Shown in pieces: positions 34,899-44,516 of a stretch of 64,000 bases of DNA. The notes under the pieces are model-generated. The model saw only the letters and a list, made by a program, of their open reading frames with translations. It was not told where the DNA came from and made no database searches. The stretch is from Fen-1273 sp963748405 (GTDB lineage: Bacteria; Bacteroidota; Ignavibacteria; UBA10030; UBA6906): NCBI GenBank assembly GCA_963748405.1, contig CAVVIT010000006.1:779343-843342 (forward strand), read 5' to 3'. Numbering within the stretch: position 1 is the stretch's first letter; each line of letters starts with the position of its first letter. Position numbers and translations under genes: made by a program.

Positions 34899-35977
34899 CG
34901 CTGTATCCGCGCCGAGCCACCGCGCGCAAACGACCGTACCTGGTCGAGCGTTGCCATCGTTGTGTCCCCGGGAAACGTCGTCAGGAGCGCCCCGTGCGCC
35001 CAGCCGAGTTTCACGGCTTCTTCCGGAGGCTCGCCGGTGAGAAGCCCGTAGAAGAATCCGCTCGCAAAACCGTCACCGCCTCCCACGCGGTCGAGAACAT
35101 CAAGCTCGCACACGGGCGCCCTGCAGGTCTCTCCCCCGACCCAGGCGACGGCGCTCCAGCCGTGGCGGCTCGTCGAGTGGACGTCGCGAAGCGTCGTGGC
35201 CGCGGCTTTGACATTCGGGTACGCGGCGACGAGCCCGTCGATCATGCCGAGGAACACGTCCGGGTCGAGCCGGGACGCCGCGGACGCCCGGGGACCGGAA
35301 ATGCCGAGCCCTTTCTGAAGATCTTCCTCGTTCCCCACGAGGACGTCGACGTTCTGCACGATTCGTGACACGACGTCAACCGCTTTCTTCTCCCCTCCCC
35401 AGATGCTCCAGAGCTTTTCCCTGAAATTGAGGTCGAAGCTGACGATGGCCCCCGCTTTCCGTGCCGCGGTCATCGCTTCGATGATCAGCTCCCCGGTCGT
35501 CGCCGAGAGCGAGGCGAATATCCCCCCGCTGTGAAACCAGCGGACCCCTCCGGCGAATATCGCGTTCCAGTCGAAATCCCCGGGGCGGAGCTGCGCCGCC
35601 GCCTCGTTGGAGCGGTTATAGAAAACGACCGGGGCGCGGACGCCGTGCCCCCTGTCGCTGTAGACCGCCGCGATGTTCGGCCCGTTGACGCCGTTGTGCG
35701 CGAACGTGCGGTAGAAGGGCTTCACCCCCATTGCCTTCACCCGCTCGGCGGCCAGGTCGCCGATCGGGTAGCTGACCATCGCGGTGGCGATTCCCGTGTT
35801 CATCCCGAAGCAATCCGCCATGTTCGCCGCAACGTTGTACTCTCCCCCGCTCACGTGGATCTGGCACTCGGACGCTTTCCGGAACGGGATGATCCCGGGG
35901 TCGAGCCTGTGGACGAGTGCGCCGAGCGAGAGCAGATCAAGCCCTCCCGGGGGCCGTATGTTCAGAACGCGTTCCAT
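34895..35977 (-). CDS. kdgK: PfkB-family sugar kinase, probable 2-keto-3-deoxygluconate kinase
   Basis: This 360-residue kinase has the ligand-site pattern VSGGEYNVAANMADCFG, the KDG-kinase-like YNRSNEAAAQLRPGDFDW, FDLNFREKLW, and the catalytic DRVGGGDGFASG. KDG kinase phosphorylates the 2-keto-3-deoxy acid made downstream of hexuronates, which fits its place last in the uxaC-SDR-larA run on the minus strand. Another PfkB substrate is possible. Its stop overlaps that of the kinase-phosphatase fusion on the other strand. The start at 35977 follows from homology; the in-frame extension upstream runs into larA. Confidence 0.8.
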   Translation of the reverse strand: MERVLNIRPPGGLDLLSLGALVHRLDPGIIPFRKASECQIHVSGGEYNVAANMADCFGMNTGIATAMVSYPIGDLAAERVKAMGVKPFYRTFAHNGVNGPNIAAVYSDRGHGVRAPVVFYNRSNEAAAQLRPGDFDWNAIFAGGVRWFHSGGIFASLSATTGELIIEAMTAARKAGAIVSFDLNFREKLWSIWGGEKKAVDVVSRIVQNVDVLVGNEEDLQKGLGISGPRASAASRLDPDVFLGMIDGLVAAYPNVKAAATTLRDVHSTSRHGWSAVAWVGGETCRAPVCELDVLDRVGGGDGFASGFFYGLLTGEPPEEAVKLGWAHGALLTTFPGDTTMATLDQVRSFARGGSARIQR

Positions 35978-36024
35978 GTCATTGTTCCCGAGTTTGGTAC
36001 GATGTGTCGCCTCTGCCGCGCCCG

Positions 36025-37283
36025 TCACGCGCGCAGCCTGTAGAGATCCTGTCCGGCGTTTTCGACGATGAGATCGCCCGCCTCCGGTTTCCGGCGCCAC
36101 GCATCCGGATCGATGGATGAGGGATCCCTGTATCCGAGGTTGACGGACCTGCAGATGTCCCCGGAGATCCCCGTCGCCAGGGTCACGCGGATGCGGGGAC
36201 GTTCGATCCCCTCTTCGTACGAACCCACCCCCCTGACGTTCGTGGAGTGGGCGAGTATCAGCTTCGGTTCGAGGCGGAACTTCTCCCATTGACCCAGGAA
36301 GTAGTCCCGCACGTGGTATCCGATCCGCCGTATCGCCTCTCCGTGGACAAACGACAACTCGCGGATCCGGGGACCGTAGATGATGAGCTCCCCCCGTCGG
36401 CGACGACGGGTTCCAGCTTGTACATCGCTTTCCCCCCGACCCAGAGTTCCTCGTAGATGTCCGGGGTGAGGGCAAGGACCCTCCGGGCGGGCGCATCGAC
36501 GTACCGGATGTGGAGCATGGCCGAGTAATCGGCGGCGCGCGACCACGCCTCTTCCGGACTCCCCCCGAAGAGGCACGCCAGCCGGTTGGCCTCATCCACG
36601 GCGAATGCGAAGCACGTCCGGGGCACGCGGAGGAATTTCGCAGCCAGGTCGATCACGCGGCGCGTCGGCGTCTCCTTCACCCCGTTGACGGCGGGATTGG
36701 TGATCAATGCCGCGAGCCAGTGGAACGTCTCGATAAGGTCGAGCCCCCCCACCCCCGGGAAGAAGTACTTGTTTCCCCCGGCAAAGCCCATTGCCTCGTG
36801 GGGAACGACAGGGCTCACGATGATCACGTGATCGTACTCGAGCACCGCGCGGTTGATGCTGACCGGTATGTCCTGGTCGAAGAGCCCGCCGGTCAGCGCC
36901 CTGATCTCGGAGGCGGGTATCGTGCCGATCGTCCTGAGCTTTGCGGGATTGTCGTGCTCGTGGACGAGGAAATGGACGTTGGGAAATGCATTTCTGTGCT
37001 CGTCCGGCGTTATGCCGACGTGCCTGTAGAGCCGTTCTTCCTCCATCGCCCGGTGCGTTCCCGTGGCCACGAGGTAGTCCAGGCATTGCGCGCTCTTCCC
37101 CAGGAGGGCGTACAGCACGCGGAAGAACAAACCGATGGGCGCGTGACGCGTGTGGTCGGGAATGAGAACGAGAACCCGCTTCCCCCGAAGATCGACCGAA
37201 GCAAGCGTCTCCCGGCAGATCTCTTCGACCGCCGGGGCGTCGAGGCGGACCTCTGGTGAACCCTTCCCCGTTGTGCCGGTCAA
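36025..37283 (-). CDS. LarA-family nickel-pincer racemase/epimerase, frameshifted in this sequence
   Basis: This lactate-racemase-like (DUF2088) gene encodes 419 residues once one base is restored. The first part has PDHTRHAP, VATGTHRAM (catalytic His) and VVPHEAMGFAGGNKYFFPGVGG, with the second His and the lysine that anchors the nickel-pincer cofactor in LarA. The reading frame then breaks at the six-C run 36390-36395 and resumes as GELIIYGPRIRELSFVHGE. One extra G in the coding strand joins VADGG to ELIIYG perfectly. The likely start is TTG at 37283 behind a run of Gs. LarA relatives include aldonate 2-epimerases, so a sugar-acid epimerase fits this uronate operon. No larB, larC or larE for cofactor synthesis is in the window. 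Confidence 0.82.
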
Positions 37284-37300
37284 TTTCGCATTCCCCCCTT

Positions 37301-38134
37301 TCAGACGCCGCTGAACGCCGAGAAGCCGCCGTCGACGGGGACCACGATTCCCGTGACGAACTTCGACGCCGGCGAAAGGAGCCAGAGGGCCGCCCCGAGA
37401 AGATCCTCCGGATTCCCGAAGCGGCCGGCAGGGGTGTGATCGAGGATCCTCTTTCCCCGTTCGGTCAGCCCCCCCGTTTCCCTGTCGGTGAGGAGGAACC
37501 GGTTCTGATTCGTCAGGAAAAACCCGGGGGCCAGCGCGTTCACCCGTATGTTCGGGGACGATTCCTTCGCCATATAGACGGCAAGCCACTGCGTGAAGTT
37601 GCTGACGGCGGCTTTCGCCGCCGAGTAGGCCGCGATCCTTGTCAGGGGACGCAGGGCGTTCATCGAGGAAACATTCAGTATGACCCCTTCACCGCGCCCG
37701 GCCATGTGCTTCCCGACGACCTGCGAGGGGATCATCGTGCCAAGGAGATTCAGATCGGAGACAAATCTCAGCGCATCGGCGGGGATGTCGAAGAACGTCG
37801 TTCCTGCCCCCGTGGTCGCCCGGGGATCATTCCCCCCCGCGGCGTTGATAAGCATGTCGATTTTCCCGAATGTCCGGATGACCTGGTCCGCGGCATTCTG
37901 CATCGTCTCCCGGGAGAGGACGTCACCGAACACGACGACAGCCCTGTCCCCGACCGGCCCTATCCGCTTCATGAGGGGGGCGGCAAGCGCAGGGTCCCTG
38001 TCGACGATCGCCACCTGCGCGTTGCATCCGGACAGGGCGCACGCCATCTCTCCCCCCAGAACGCCTGCCCCGCCGGTGATCAAGACGGATTTTCCGCTGA
38101 AGTCGTACAGTCTGGATATGTCGTCCGTGTTCAT
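37301..38134 (-). CDS. SDR-family D-mannonate oxidoreductase (fructuronate reductase)-like
   Basis: This 277-residue short-chain dehydrogenase has the nucleotide motif TGGAGVLGG, NAAGGN, the catalytic Ser (NVSSMNA) and Y-x3-K (YSAAK). The end, FVTGIVVPVDGGFSAFSGV, is the ending of SDR-type mannonate oxidoreductases that replace UxuB in Bacteroides- and Thermotoga-like bacteria. It would reduce D-fructuronate, the UxaC product, to D-mannonate. It lies 28 bases after uxaC and 17 bases before larA in the same operon. Confidence 0.85.
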   Translation of the reverse strand: MNTDDISRLYDFSGKSVLITGGAGVLGGEMACALSGCNAQVAIVDRDPALAAPLMKRIGPVGDRAVVVFGDVLSRETMQNAADQVIRTFGKIDMLINAAGGNDPRATTGAGTTFFDIPADALRFVSDLNLLGTMIPSQVVGKHMAGRGEGVILNVSSMNALRPLTRIAAYSAAKAAVSNFTQWLAVYMAKESSPNIRVNALAPGFFLTNQNRFLLTDRETGGLTERGKRILDHTPAGRFGNPEDLLGAALWLLSPASKFVTGIVVPVDGGFSAFSGV

Positions 38135-38162
38135 TGTCGTCCCTGGATTGCACGCCGGCCGG

Positions 38163-39620
38163 TCACGGGCGCACCTCAGGATCTTGGCCTGACGCGGTGC
38201 GCTCGGGAAACCGGAAGTACCGCCTGGCGTTGAAGCAGCAGATATCCCTGACCATTCCGCCGACAAGCTCCAGGTCGGGGGGAAGAAGCCCCTTCGAGAT
38301 GTCGTCGCCGAGCAGACCGCAGAGGAGGCGGCGGAAATATTCGTGGCGGGGATACGAGAGGAAACTCCGTGAATCGGTCACCATCCCGATAAACTGGCTC
38401 AGGACTCCCATGTCCGAGAGGGCCCTGATCTGGCGGGTCATGCCGTCGGCCTGGTCGAGGAACCACCACGCGGGACCGTACTGGATCTTCCCCGGGATCG
38501 AGCCGTCCTGAAAATTCCCGGCCATGGTGGCAAAGACCTCGTTGTCCCGCGGGTTCAGGTTGAACAGGACGGTTCTCGCAAGTCGATCGTCCCTGTCGAG
38601 CGAATCGAGGAACTGTCCGAGGGGGCGGGCGACTTCCGCATCGCCGATGGAATCAAATCCGCTGTCGGGACCGATCGTCCGCATCATCCGGGAATTCGTG
38701 TTTCTCAGCGCTCCGATATGAAACTGTTGCACCCACCCTTTCTCCCAGTTCATGATCGCAAGATCATGCAGTATGGCGGACTTCAGGGCGGCGACTTCCG
38801 CGTTTTCGAGCGCCGCACCCTTCAGGAGCCGCCCGAACGCCGTTTCCAGGCGTGCCGGGGAATACGCACCGGCATACACCGTCTCCAGACCGTGGTCCGC
38901 GAGCCGGCACCCGCGGGCATGAAAATAGTCGTGGCGCGATTTCAGGGCGGCGATGAAATCCGCGTAGCATCCGATGCCGATTCCCGAAGACGCCGAGAGC
39001 TCGGCGCGAAACGCGGCGAACACCTCCGGCCGGTCGACGGCGAGTCCCCTGTCGGGGCGGAACGTCGGGAGAACCGTGACGTGCATCGAGGGGTCCGCGG
39101 CGATGAGCGCGTGATGTTCCAGCGCGTCGGCCGGGTCGTCCACCGTGCAGATCAGTTCGACGTTCATCCGCTCCAGTATCCCCCTGACCGAGAAGCCGGG
39201 CGAATCAAGTTTCCCGTTGCATTCTTCCCATATCCCCTTCGCCGTCGTCGGAGCGAGAAGCCTGTCCTCCACGCCGAAAATGCGCGCGAGTTCGAGATGC
39301 GTCCAGTGATAGAGGGGATTGCGGAGCGTCCGGGGTACCGTCCAGGCCCACTGCTCGAATTTTTCCCAGTCGGTCCCGCTCCCGGTGATAAACTTTTCGT
39401 TGACGCCGCAGGCTCTCATCGCGCGCCACTTGTAGTGGTCGCCGGCAAGCCAGATCTGCGTCAACGTGGCGAACCGCCTGTCGGCGGCGATGTCCGCGGC
39501 GCTCAGGTGGGAGTGATAATCGATGACCGGCAGGGGCGCGGCGTACCCGTGGTAGAGATCCCGGGCGTATCCCGTCCCCAGGAGGAAATCATCGTTGATG
39601 AATCTCATGCTGGCGCTCAT
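38163..39620 (-). CDS. uxaC: Glucuronate (uronate) isomerase
   Basis: UxaC isomerises D-glucuronate to D-fructuronate or D-galacturonate to D-tagaturonate, the entry to hexuronate use. The 485-residue amidohydrolase-fold protein has the metal-site IDYHSHLSAADIAADRRFATLTQIWLAGDHYKWRAMRACGV region near the N-terminus (individual segments recognised). FNLNPRDNEVFATMAGNF and the ending VGGMVRDICCFNARRYF also match. The start at 39620 has AGGA four bases upstream. It is the first gene of the uxaC-SDR-larA-kdgK run and is divergent from the rhamnosidase. Confidence 0.94.
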   Translation of the reverse strand: MSASMRFINDDFLLGTGYARDLYHGYAAPLPVIDYHSHLSAADIAADRRFATLTQIWLAGDHYKWRAMRACGVNEKFITGSGTDWEKFEQWAWTVPRTLRNPLYHWTHLELARIFGVEDRLLAPTTAKGIWEECNGKLDSPGFSVRGILERMNVELICTVDDPADALEHHALIAADPSMHVTVLPTFRPDRGLAVDRPEVFAAFRAELSASSGIGIGCYADFIAALKSRHDYFHARGCRLADHGLETVYAGAYSPARLETAFGRLLKGAALENAEVAALKSAILHDLAIMNWEKGWVQQFHIGALRNTNSRMMRTIGPDSGFDSIGDAEVARPLGQFLDSLDRDDRLARTVLFNLNPRDNEVFATMAGNFQDGSIPGKIQYGPAWWFLDQADGMTRQIRALSDMGVLSQFIGMVTDSRSFLSYPRHEYFRRLLCGLLGDDISKGLLPPDLELVGGMVRDICCFNARRYFRFPERTASGQDPEVRP

Positions 39621-39868
39621 GTCCTGATGAATATACGCAACGGGAGCTTCTCCTGCTACCGTGCGCGCTGAGCGGGGCCGGCTCCCCCCTCGCGTCCCAC
39701 AGGCGGAACGATCATTTTCCCCGCCGAATGGCGGGATTTGGAGATGAGAATTCATTAAATTGACCGCCGGGGCGACCGATATACCTCCGCTCACATTCTC
39801 TGATCACGCTGCCGCACACACTCTCTCTCGAAGGCAATGTCATCCGCTGCCAAAGAAAGGAATGCGCC
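39621..39868. promoter_or_regulatory. Divergent intergenic region with a small hairpin
   Basis: This 248-base gap separates uxaC (minus) and the rhamnosidase gene (plus) and should hold both promoters. It includes a perfect CCCGCC-GAAT-GGCGGG inverted repeat (39720-39735) with no T-run on either strand, so it is more likely an operator than a terminator. An AT-rich stretch with GAATTC follows it (about 39745-39761). I cannot assign definite -35/-10 elements. Confidence 0.35.
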
Positions 39869-42800
39869 ATGTCAAGGAACGTCCTGACGTTACTCCTCCT
39901 GCTGTCGCTCTCATCCGCGTGTGCTTCGGCTCGCGGTGCACACCCCGCAACGCGCAAAGGAGCTGATATGACCATCGTGAACCTTACGTGTGAAGGGCTC
40001 ACCGATCCCGCCGGGATCGACGCCGCGCAGCCGCGGCTTTCGTGGCAGATCCAGTCGGCGCGAAGGGGGGAACAACAGCGTGCCTACCAGGTGATCGTCG
40101 CAAGCAGCCCGGAGCTCCTCGCATCGGACCGGGGGGACGTCTGGAACACTGGAAAAGTCGAGTCGGACGTATCGGTCAATCTCCCGTACGGGGGAAAACC
40201 CCTCGAATCCGGCCGGATGTACTGCTGGAAGGTGCGCGCGTGGGGTTCCGACGGGAAACCGGGGTCATGGAGCACGCCTGCCTGCATGTCGACGGGACTC
40301 CTCACGACGGGCGACTGGAAGGGAACGTGGATCGGGCTTGACGGGATCGACACCGCGTACCATCTCACGGGGACGAACTGGATCTGGTACCCCGAAGGAA
40401 GCCCGGAGAAATCCGCGCCTCTCGGAACGCGGTACTTCAGGCTGCACGTCGATCTTCCCCCGGCGCCTGCAGCGTCGGGCGCCTGGCTCCACATGACCGG
40501 CGATAATGAGTGCACGCTCTACGTCAACGGTACGGAAGTCAGCCGGAGCGACAACCTGAGGCTGGTCCCCGAGATCGACGTCATGGACCGTCTTCACCCG
40601 GGAGGAAACGTCATCGCGGCGTCGGTCCGGAATGTCGGGGGAGGTCCGAATCCCGCCGGTTTCATCGGCGTGCTTGAAATCCGGTTTGCCGACGGAGCGT
40701 CAAGGCGCGTCACGACCGACTCGTCGTGGAAGGCGTCGGACCGGGACACGCAGGGATGGGAATCACCGGCATTCGACGACCGGGGATGGGTGAGTGCGAA
40801 AACGATCGGGCCCGCGGGGATGCAGCCCTGGGGAGAGATGTACGGGCCCGCGGACAGGCGGCTTCCCGCCCGGTGGCTCCGGAAGGAATTCGACGCGGGC
40901 AAAAAGGTCGTCCGTGCAACGGCGTACGTCTGCGGGCTGGGACTTTCCGAACTCTACATCAACGGAGAAAAGGCCGGAAACGACGTCCTTTCTCCAGCAC
41001 TGAGCCAGTACACAAAGCGGCTGTATTACGTGACGCACGACGTGACCGCGCTCATCAGGGAGGGGCGGAACGCGATCGGCGTGGTGCTCGGCAACGGGCG
41101 GTTTTTCGCGCCGCGCCTGACCGAGCCGACGCACACGCTGTCATTCGGGTCCCCGAAACTCCTGTTCCAGCTCCGCGTCGAATTCGAGGACGGCACATTC
41201 TCTGATATCGCGAGCGACGGCACGTGGAAGCTCACGAGTGCGGGGCCGATACGCACGAACAATGAATATGACGGGGAGGAATACGACGCCCGCATGGAGC
41301 TTCCCGGCTGGGCTGCCCCCGGGTACGACGACGCGCTCTGGCAGAAAGCCGCCGCCGTCGCCCCTCCGGGAGGAGCCCTGCGCGCGCAGATGATCGATCC
41401 GATACGGGTGACCGGGACGCTGAACCCCGTTTCGGTCAAAGAGCTGAAACCCGGCGTGTTCATCGTCGACATGGGACAGAATATGGTGGGCTGGTGCAGG
41501 ATCCACGTGAACGGCCCGGCGGGAACGCAGGTGAGCCTCAGGCACGCCGAAGGTCTGAAGCCGGACGGGTCTCTCTATCTCGACAACATCCGGAGCGCGA
41601 AAGTAACGGATGTGTACACGCTCAAAGGCGGAGGGGCCGAAACGTACGAACCGCGTTTCACGTATCACGGATTCCGCTACGTGGAGGTCACCGGATTCCC
41701 GGGGACCCCGGGGGCCGGGTCGATCGAAGGACGTGTCGTGAACGACGACGTGAAGACCGCCGGCGAGTTCACCTGCTCCCATCCCGTGATCAACAGGGTG
41801 TACCGGAACATCGTCTGGGGAGTGCGGGGAAACTACAGGAGCATGCCCACGGATTGCCCCCAGCGGGACGAGAGGCAGGGGTGGCTCGGCGACCGCTCGG
41901 CCGAGTCACGGGGCGAGACGTACCTTTTCCGCATAAACGCGCTCTACGCAAAGTGGCTGCAGGACATGGAGGACGCCCAGAGGGACGACGGGAGCGTGAG
42001 CGACGTCTGCCCCTCCTACTGGCCCCTCTACAACGACAACGTCACGTGGCCGAGCAGCACGGTGATCATCCCGGGCGCACTCCACGACCAGTACGCCGAC
42101 GGGGAGATCATCCGGAGGCATTATGCAAGCATGGTCAGATGGATCGATCATATGACGCAGTACATCAAGGACGGGATCATCACGAAGGACAGCTACGGGG
42201 ACTGGTGCGTCCCCCCCGAAGACCCGAAGCTCATCCATTCCAAAGACCCGATGCGGAAGACCGCGCCGGGGATACTGGCCACCTCGTATTTCTATCACGA
42301 CCTCCGGCTCATGTCACGGTACGCGGCAATGCTCTCGCAGGACGCCGACAGGAAGAAGTTCGACGATCTCGCCTCCCGGATGCTGGAGGGGCTCACCTCC
42401 ACGTTCTACAAACGCGACAGCGGATACTACGACAACGGATCGCAGACATCGTGCGTCCTCCCCCTGGCGTTCGGGATGGTCCCTGCCGGAGAAAAGGAGA
42501 AGGTGTTCGGTCACCTCGTTGACAAGATCACGCGCGAGACGCACGGCCATATCGGGACGGGACTCGTCGGCGGACAGTGGCTCAGCCGGGTCCTGACGGA
42601 TAACGGGAGGCCGGACGTCGTCTACAGGTTCGCGACGGACACGACGTACCCGGGATGGGGCTATATGGCGGCAAAAGGGGCGACGACGGTGTGGGAACTC
42701 TGGAACGGGGACACCGCGGACCCCGCGATGAACTCCGGCAATCACGTGATGCTTGTGGGGGACCTCGTCATCTGGCTGTACGAGTACGTCGCCGGGATCA

Positions 42801-43132
42801 GGCCGGACCCCGCGAAACCGGGGTTCAAGCACATCATCATGCGCCCCACGCCGGTGGGAGACCTTACGTTCGCCGGTGCGACGCACGAATCTCCGTACGG
42901 CCGGATCGTGAGCCGCTGGAAGATCGTCAAGGGAGCGTTCGAATGGACGGTCACCGTCCCTCCGAACTCCGGGGCCACGGTGTGCGTCCCGGCGGCATCG
43001 CCGAAGGACGTCACCGAGGGGGGAAAGCCCGTGCGCCGTGCGGAGGGCGTTGCATTCCTCAGGCAGGAAAAGGACTGCGCGGTGTTCGAAGTCGGCGCCG
43101 GGACGTACACGTTCAGGTCGACGCGCCCCTGA
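39869..43132 (+). CDS. Exported GH78 alpha-L-rhamnosidase
   Basis: This 1087-residue enzyme removes terminal alpha-L-rhamnose from glycans. It has an export signal with a cysteine at its end (LSLSSACAS), so it may be a lipoprotein held in the envelope. Next come an N-terminal fibronectin-like domain (AQPRLSWQI...), beta-sandwich domains, and the (alpha/alpha)6 catalytic barrel. The family's catalytic acidic motif DCPQRDERQGW is at 662-672, and GATTVWELWNG and a C-terminal beta domain follow. Its 3' end overlaps that of the opposing binding-protein gene by 20 bases. Together with the lyase and uronate genes it suggests a rhamnose- and uronate-containing polymer. Confidence 0.93.
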   Translation: MSRNVLTLLLLLSLSSACASARGAHPATRKGADMTIVNLTCEGLTDPAGIDAAQPRLSWQIQSARRGEQQRAYQVIVASSPELLASDRGDVWNTGKVESDVSVNLPYGGKPLESGRMYCWKVRAWGSDGKPGSWSTPACMSTGLLTTGDWKGTWIGLDGIDTAYHLTGTNWIWYPEGSPEKSAPLGTRYFRLHVDLPPAPAASGAWLHMTGDNECTLYVNGTEVSRSDNLRLVPEIDVMDRLHPGGNVIAASVRNVGGGPNPAGFIGVLEIRFADGASRRVTTDSSWKASDRDTQGWESPAFDDRGWVSAKTIGPAGMQPWGEMYGPADRRLPARWLRKEFDAGKKVVRATAYVCGLGLSELYINGEKAGNDVLSPALSQYTKRLYYVTHDVTALIREGRNAIGVVLGNGRFFAPRLTEPTHTLSFGSPKLLFQLRVEFEDGTFSDIASDGTWKLTSAGPIRTNNEYDGEEYDARMELPGWAAPGYDDALWQKAAAVAPPGGALRAQMIDPIRVTGTLNPVSVKELKPGVFIVDMGQNMVGWCRIHVNGPAGTQVSLRHAEGLKPDGSLYLDNIRSAKVTDVYTLKGGGAETYEPRFTYHGFRYVEVTGFPGTPGAGSIEGRVVNDDVKTAGEFTCSHPVINRVYRNIVWGVRGNYRSMPTDCPQRDERQGWLGDRSAESRGETYLFRINALYAKWLQDMEDAQRDDGSVSDVCPSYWPLYNDNVTWPSSTVIIPGALHDQYADGEIIRRHYASMVRWIDHMTQYIKDGIITKDSYGDWCVPPEDPKLIHSKDPMRKTAPGILATSYFYHDLRLMSRYAAMLSQDADRKKFDDLASRMLEGLTSTFYKRDSGYYDNGSQTSCVLPLAFGMVPAGEKEKVFGHLVDKITRETHGHIGTGLVGGQWLSRVLTDNGRPDVVYRFATDTTYPGWGYMAAKGATTVWELWNGDTADPAMNSGNHVMLVGDLVIWLYEYVAGIRPDPAKPGFKHIIMRPTPVGDLTFAGATHESPYGRIVSRWKIVKGAFEWTVTVPPNSGATVCVPAASPKDVTEGGKPVRRAEGVAFLRQEKDCAVFEVGAGTYTFRSTRP

Positions 43133-44507
43133 CGGCGCGCCTCCGGATGTAAAGGCCCGCCGCGCCTGCGGCGGCGAGAGAGGTCCAGAAGAGCACGCTT
43201 CCCGCGAACGGCACCCGTTCCGGCACCGCCCGGGCGGAACGGATGTCCGTGTTGATTTCCTCCTGCATCGCGCGGAGCGACGCCAGGGGCGCGTCCCGGT
43301 GCAGGAGGACGCGCCTCACCGCCTGCTCGAACCGGGATTGCAGCGTGAACGTGGTCAGGTACGCGCCCTGCGCGAACGGCCACATCACGCTGGAACGAAG
43401 CTCGTCAAGGAAGACGCGGTTGTTCATGCCGGGCGTGAGGCGGTGACGGAGAAACTCCCCCGACAGCGCGATCGATCGCGTCGAGGGAATCGTCGCCCCC
43501 CCGGCGTTCACCATCCGCTCCCCCTCGTCGCTCACAAGGAACCTGATGAACTCCCACGCCTCGTCCTTCTTGGTGCTCCCGGACGATACCGCCATCACGT
43601 GCACGGCTGCCGCCCCCCTGCGCAGCACTCCCGAAGGAAGCGGTGCGACATCGACGTTCCCGTCTCCCAGCGCGCTGGTGTACGGGACGGCCGCCCAGCG
43701 GCCGTTGGCGATCATCGAGAGCCTTCCCCCTTCGAACATGTCGTCCCACTGCAGGTTCTGCGACAGCATGCTCCACGACACCCGGTATTTCTCGGAAAGG
43801 TCCACCTCGAAGGCGAGAGCGTCCGCGCAGGCCGCTGAGCCGATCACGCAGGAATCGAGCGACGGGTTGAGCACGTGCCCGCCGTTCTGCTCCAGGAGCG
43901 TCGTGAAGGCGATCTGCATGTTGCAGCCGTACCTTTGAATGTTCCCCGCGCCGTCGGCGAGCGTCAGGGCGCGCGCGGCCGCAAGCAGGGTTTCCCACGT
44001 CCACGTGCTGTCGGGATACGGGAGCCGCGCCGCGTCGAAATGATCCCTGTTGTAGTACAGGACCAGCGTCGAAAAGCTGTGGGGAAGGGCATATGTGCGC
44101 CCGCCCAGGACGCACCCGTCGGTGAGCCCGGAGAGAAACACCCCGGGATTGAACGAGGAATCACGCTCCAGCACGGGTGTCAGGTCCTCGAGCAGCCCTT
44201 TCCGCACGAACAGGGGGATGTCCTTCCTGTCCATGTGGATGACATCGGGGGCGGCGAGCCCGGCCGACTGCACCATGAGGCGCTCGGTGTACTGGTACTG
44301 CTCGCTGTGTGAGAGCTTCACGGGATGACGGGGGTGCCTCGTGGCGTTGTAATGCTCGATGAGCGTGCGAAATCCCCGGATCTCGGACGGGGTTCCCCAG
44401 GTCGAGAAGACGAGGTAATGCGAGGAGTCGTCCGAATCGAGGTACACGGAGAGCCCCGCACACGCGAGGGCAAGGAGACACACACCAGCTATCAGCATCC
44501 GGGGCAT
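43113..44507 (-). CDS. ABC solute-binding protein with a C-terminal membrane anchor
   Basis: This 464-residue family-1 binding protein (YALPHSFSTLVLYYNRDHFDAARLPYP, TWTWETLLAAARALT, GRLSMIANGRWAAVPY) is the third gene of an importer operon. Its N-terminus is hydrophobic with a poor lipobox. Unusually, residues about 434-454 form a second hydrophobic helix followed by a basic end (IRRRAVRG), so the protein looks anchored at its C-terminus. It lies nine bases after the MalG-type permease, whereas binding proteins usually come first. Carbohydrate ligand unknown. Confidence 0.87.
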   Translation of the reverse strand: MPRMLIAGVCLLALACAGLSVYLDSDDSSHYLVFSTWGTPSEIRGFRTLIEHYNATRHPRHPVKLSHSEQYQYTERLMVQSAGLAAPDVIHMDRKDIPLFVRKGLLEDLTPVLERDSSFNPGVFLSGLTDGCVLGGRTYALPHSFSTLVLYYNRDHFDAARLPYPDSTWTWETLLAAARALTLADGAGNIQRYGCNMQIAFTTLLEQNGGHVLNPSLDSCVIGSAACADALAFEVDLSEKYRVSWSMLSQNLQWDDMFEGGRLSMIANGRWAAVPYTSALGDGNVDVAPLPSGVLRRGAAAVHVMAVSSGSTKKDEAWEFIRFLVSDEGERMVNAGGATIPSTRSIALSGEFLRHRLTPGMNNRVFLDELRSSVMWPFAQGAYLTTFTLQSRFEQAVRRVLLHRDAPLASLRAMQEEINTDIRSARAVPERVPFAGSVLFWTSLAAAGAAGLYIRRRAVRGAST

Positions 44508-44516
44508 GGCGCTCGG

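Noticed and set aside
39760..39786. TTGACC and TATACC before the rhamnosidase as a promoter
   Set aside because: The spacer is only 14 bases, too short for a standard sigma-70 promoter.
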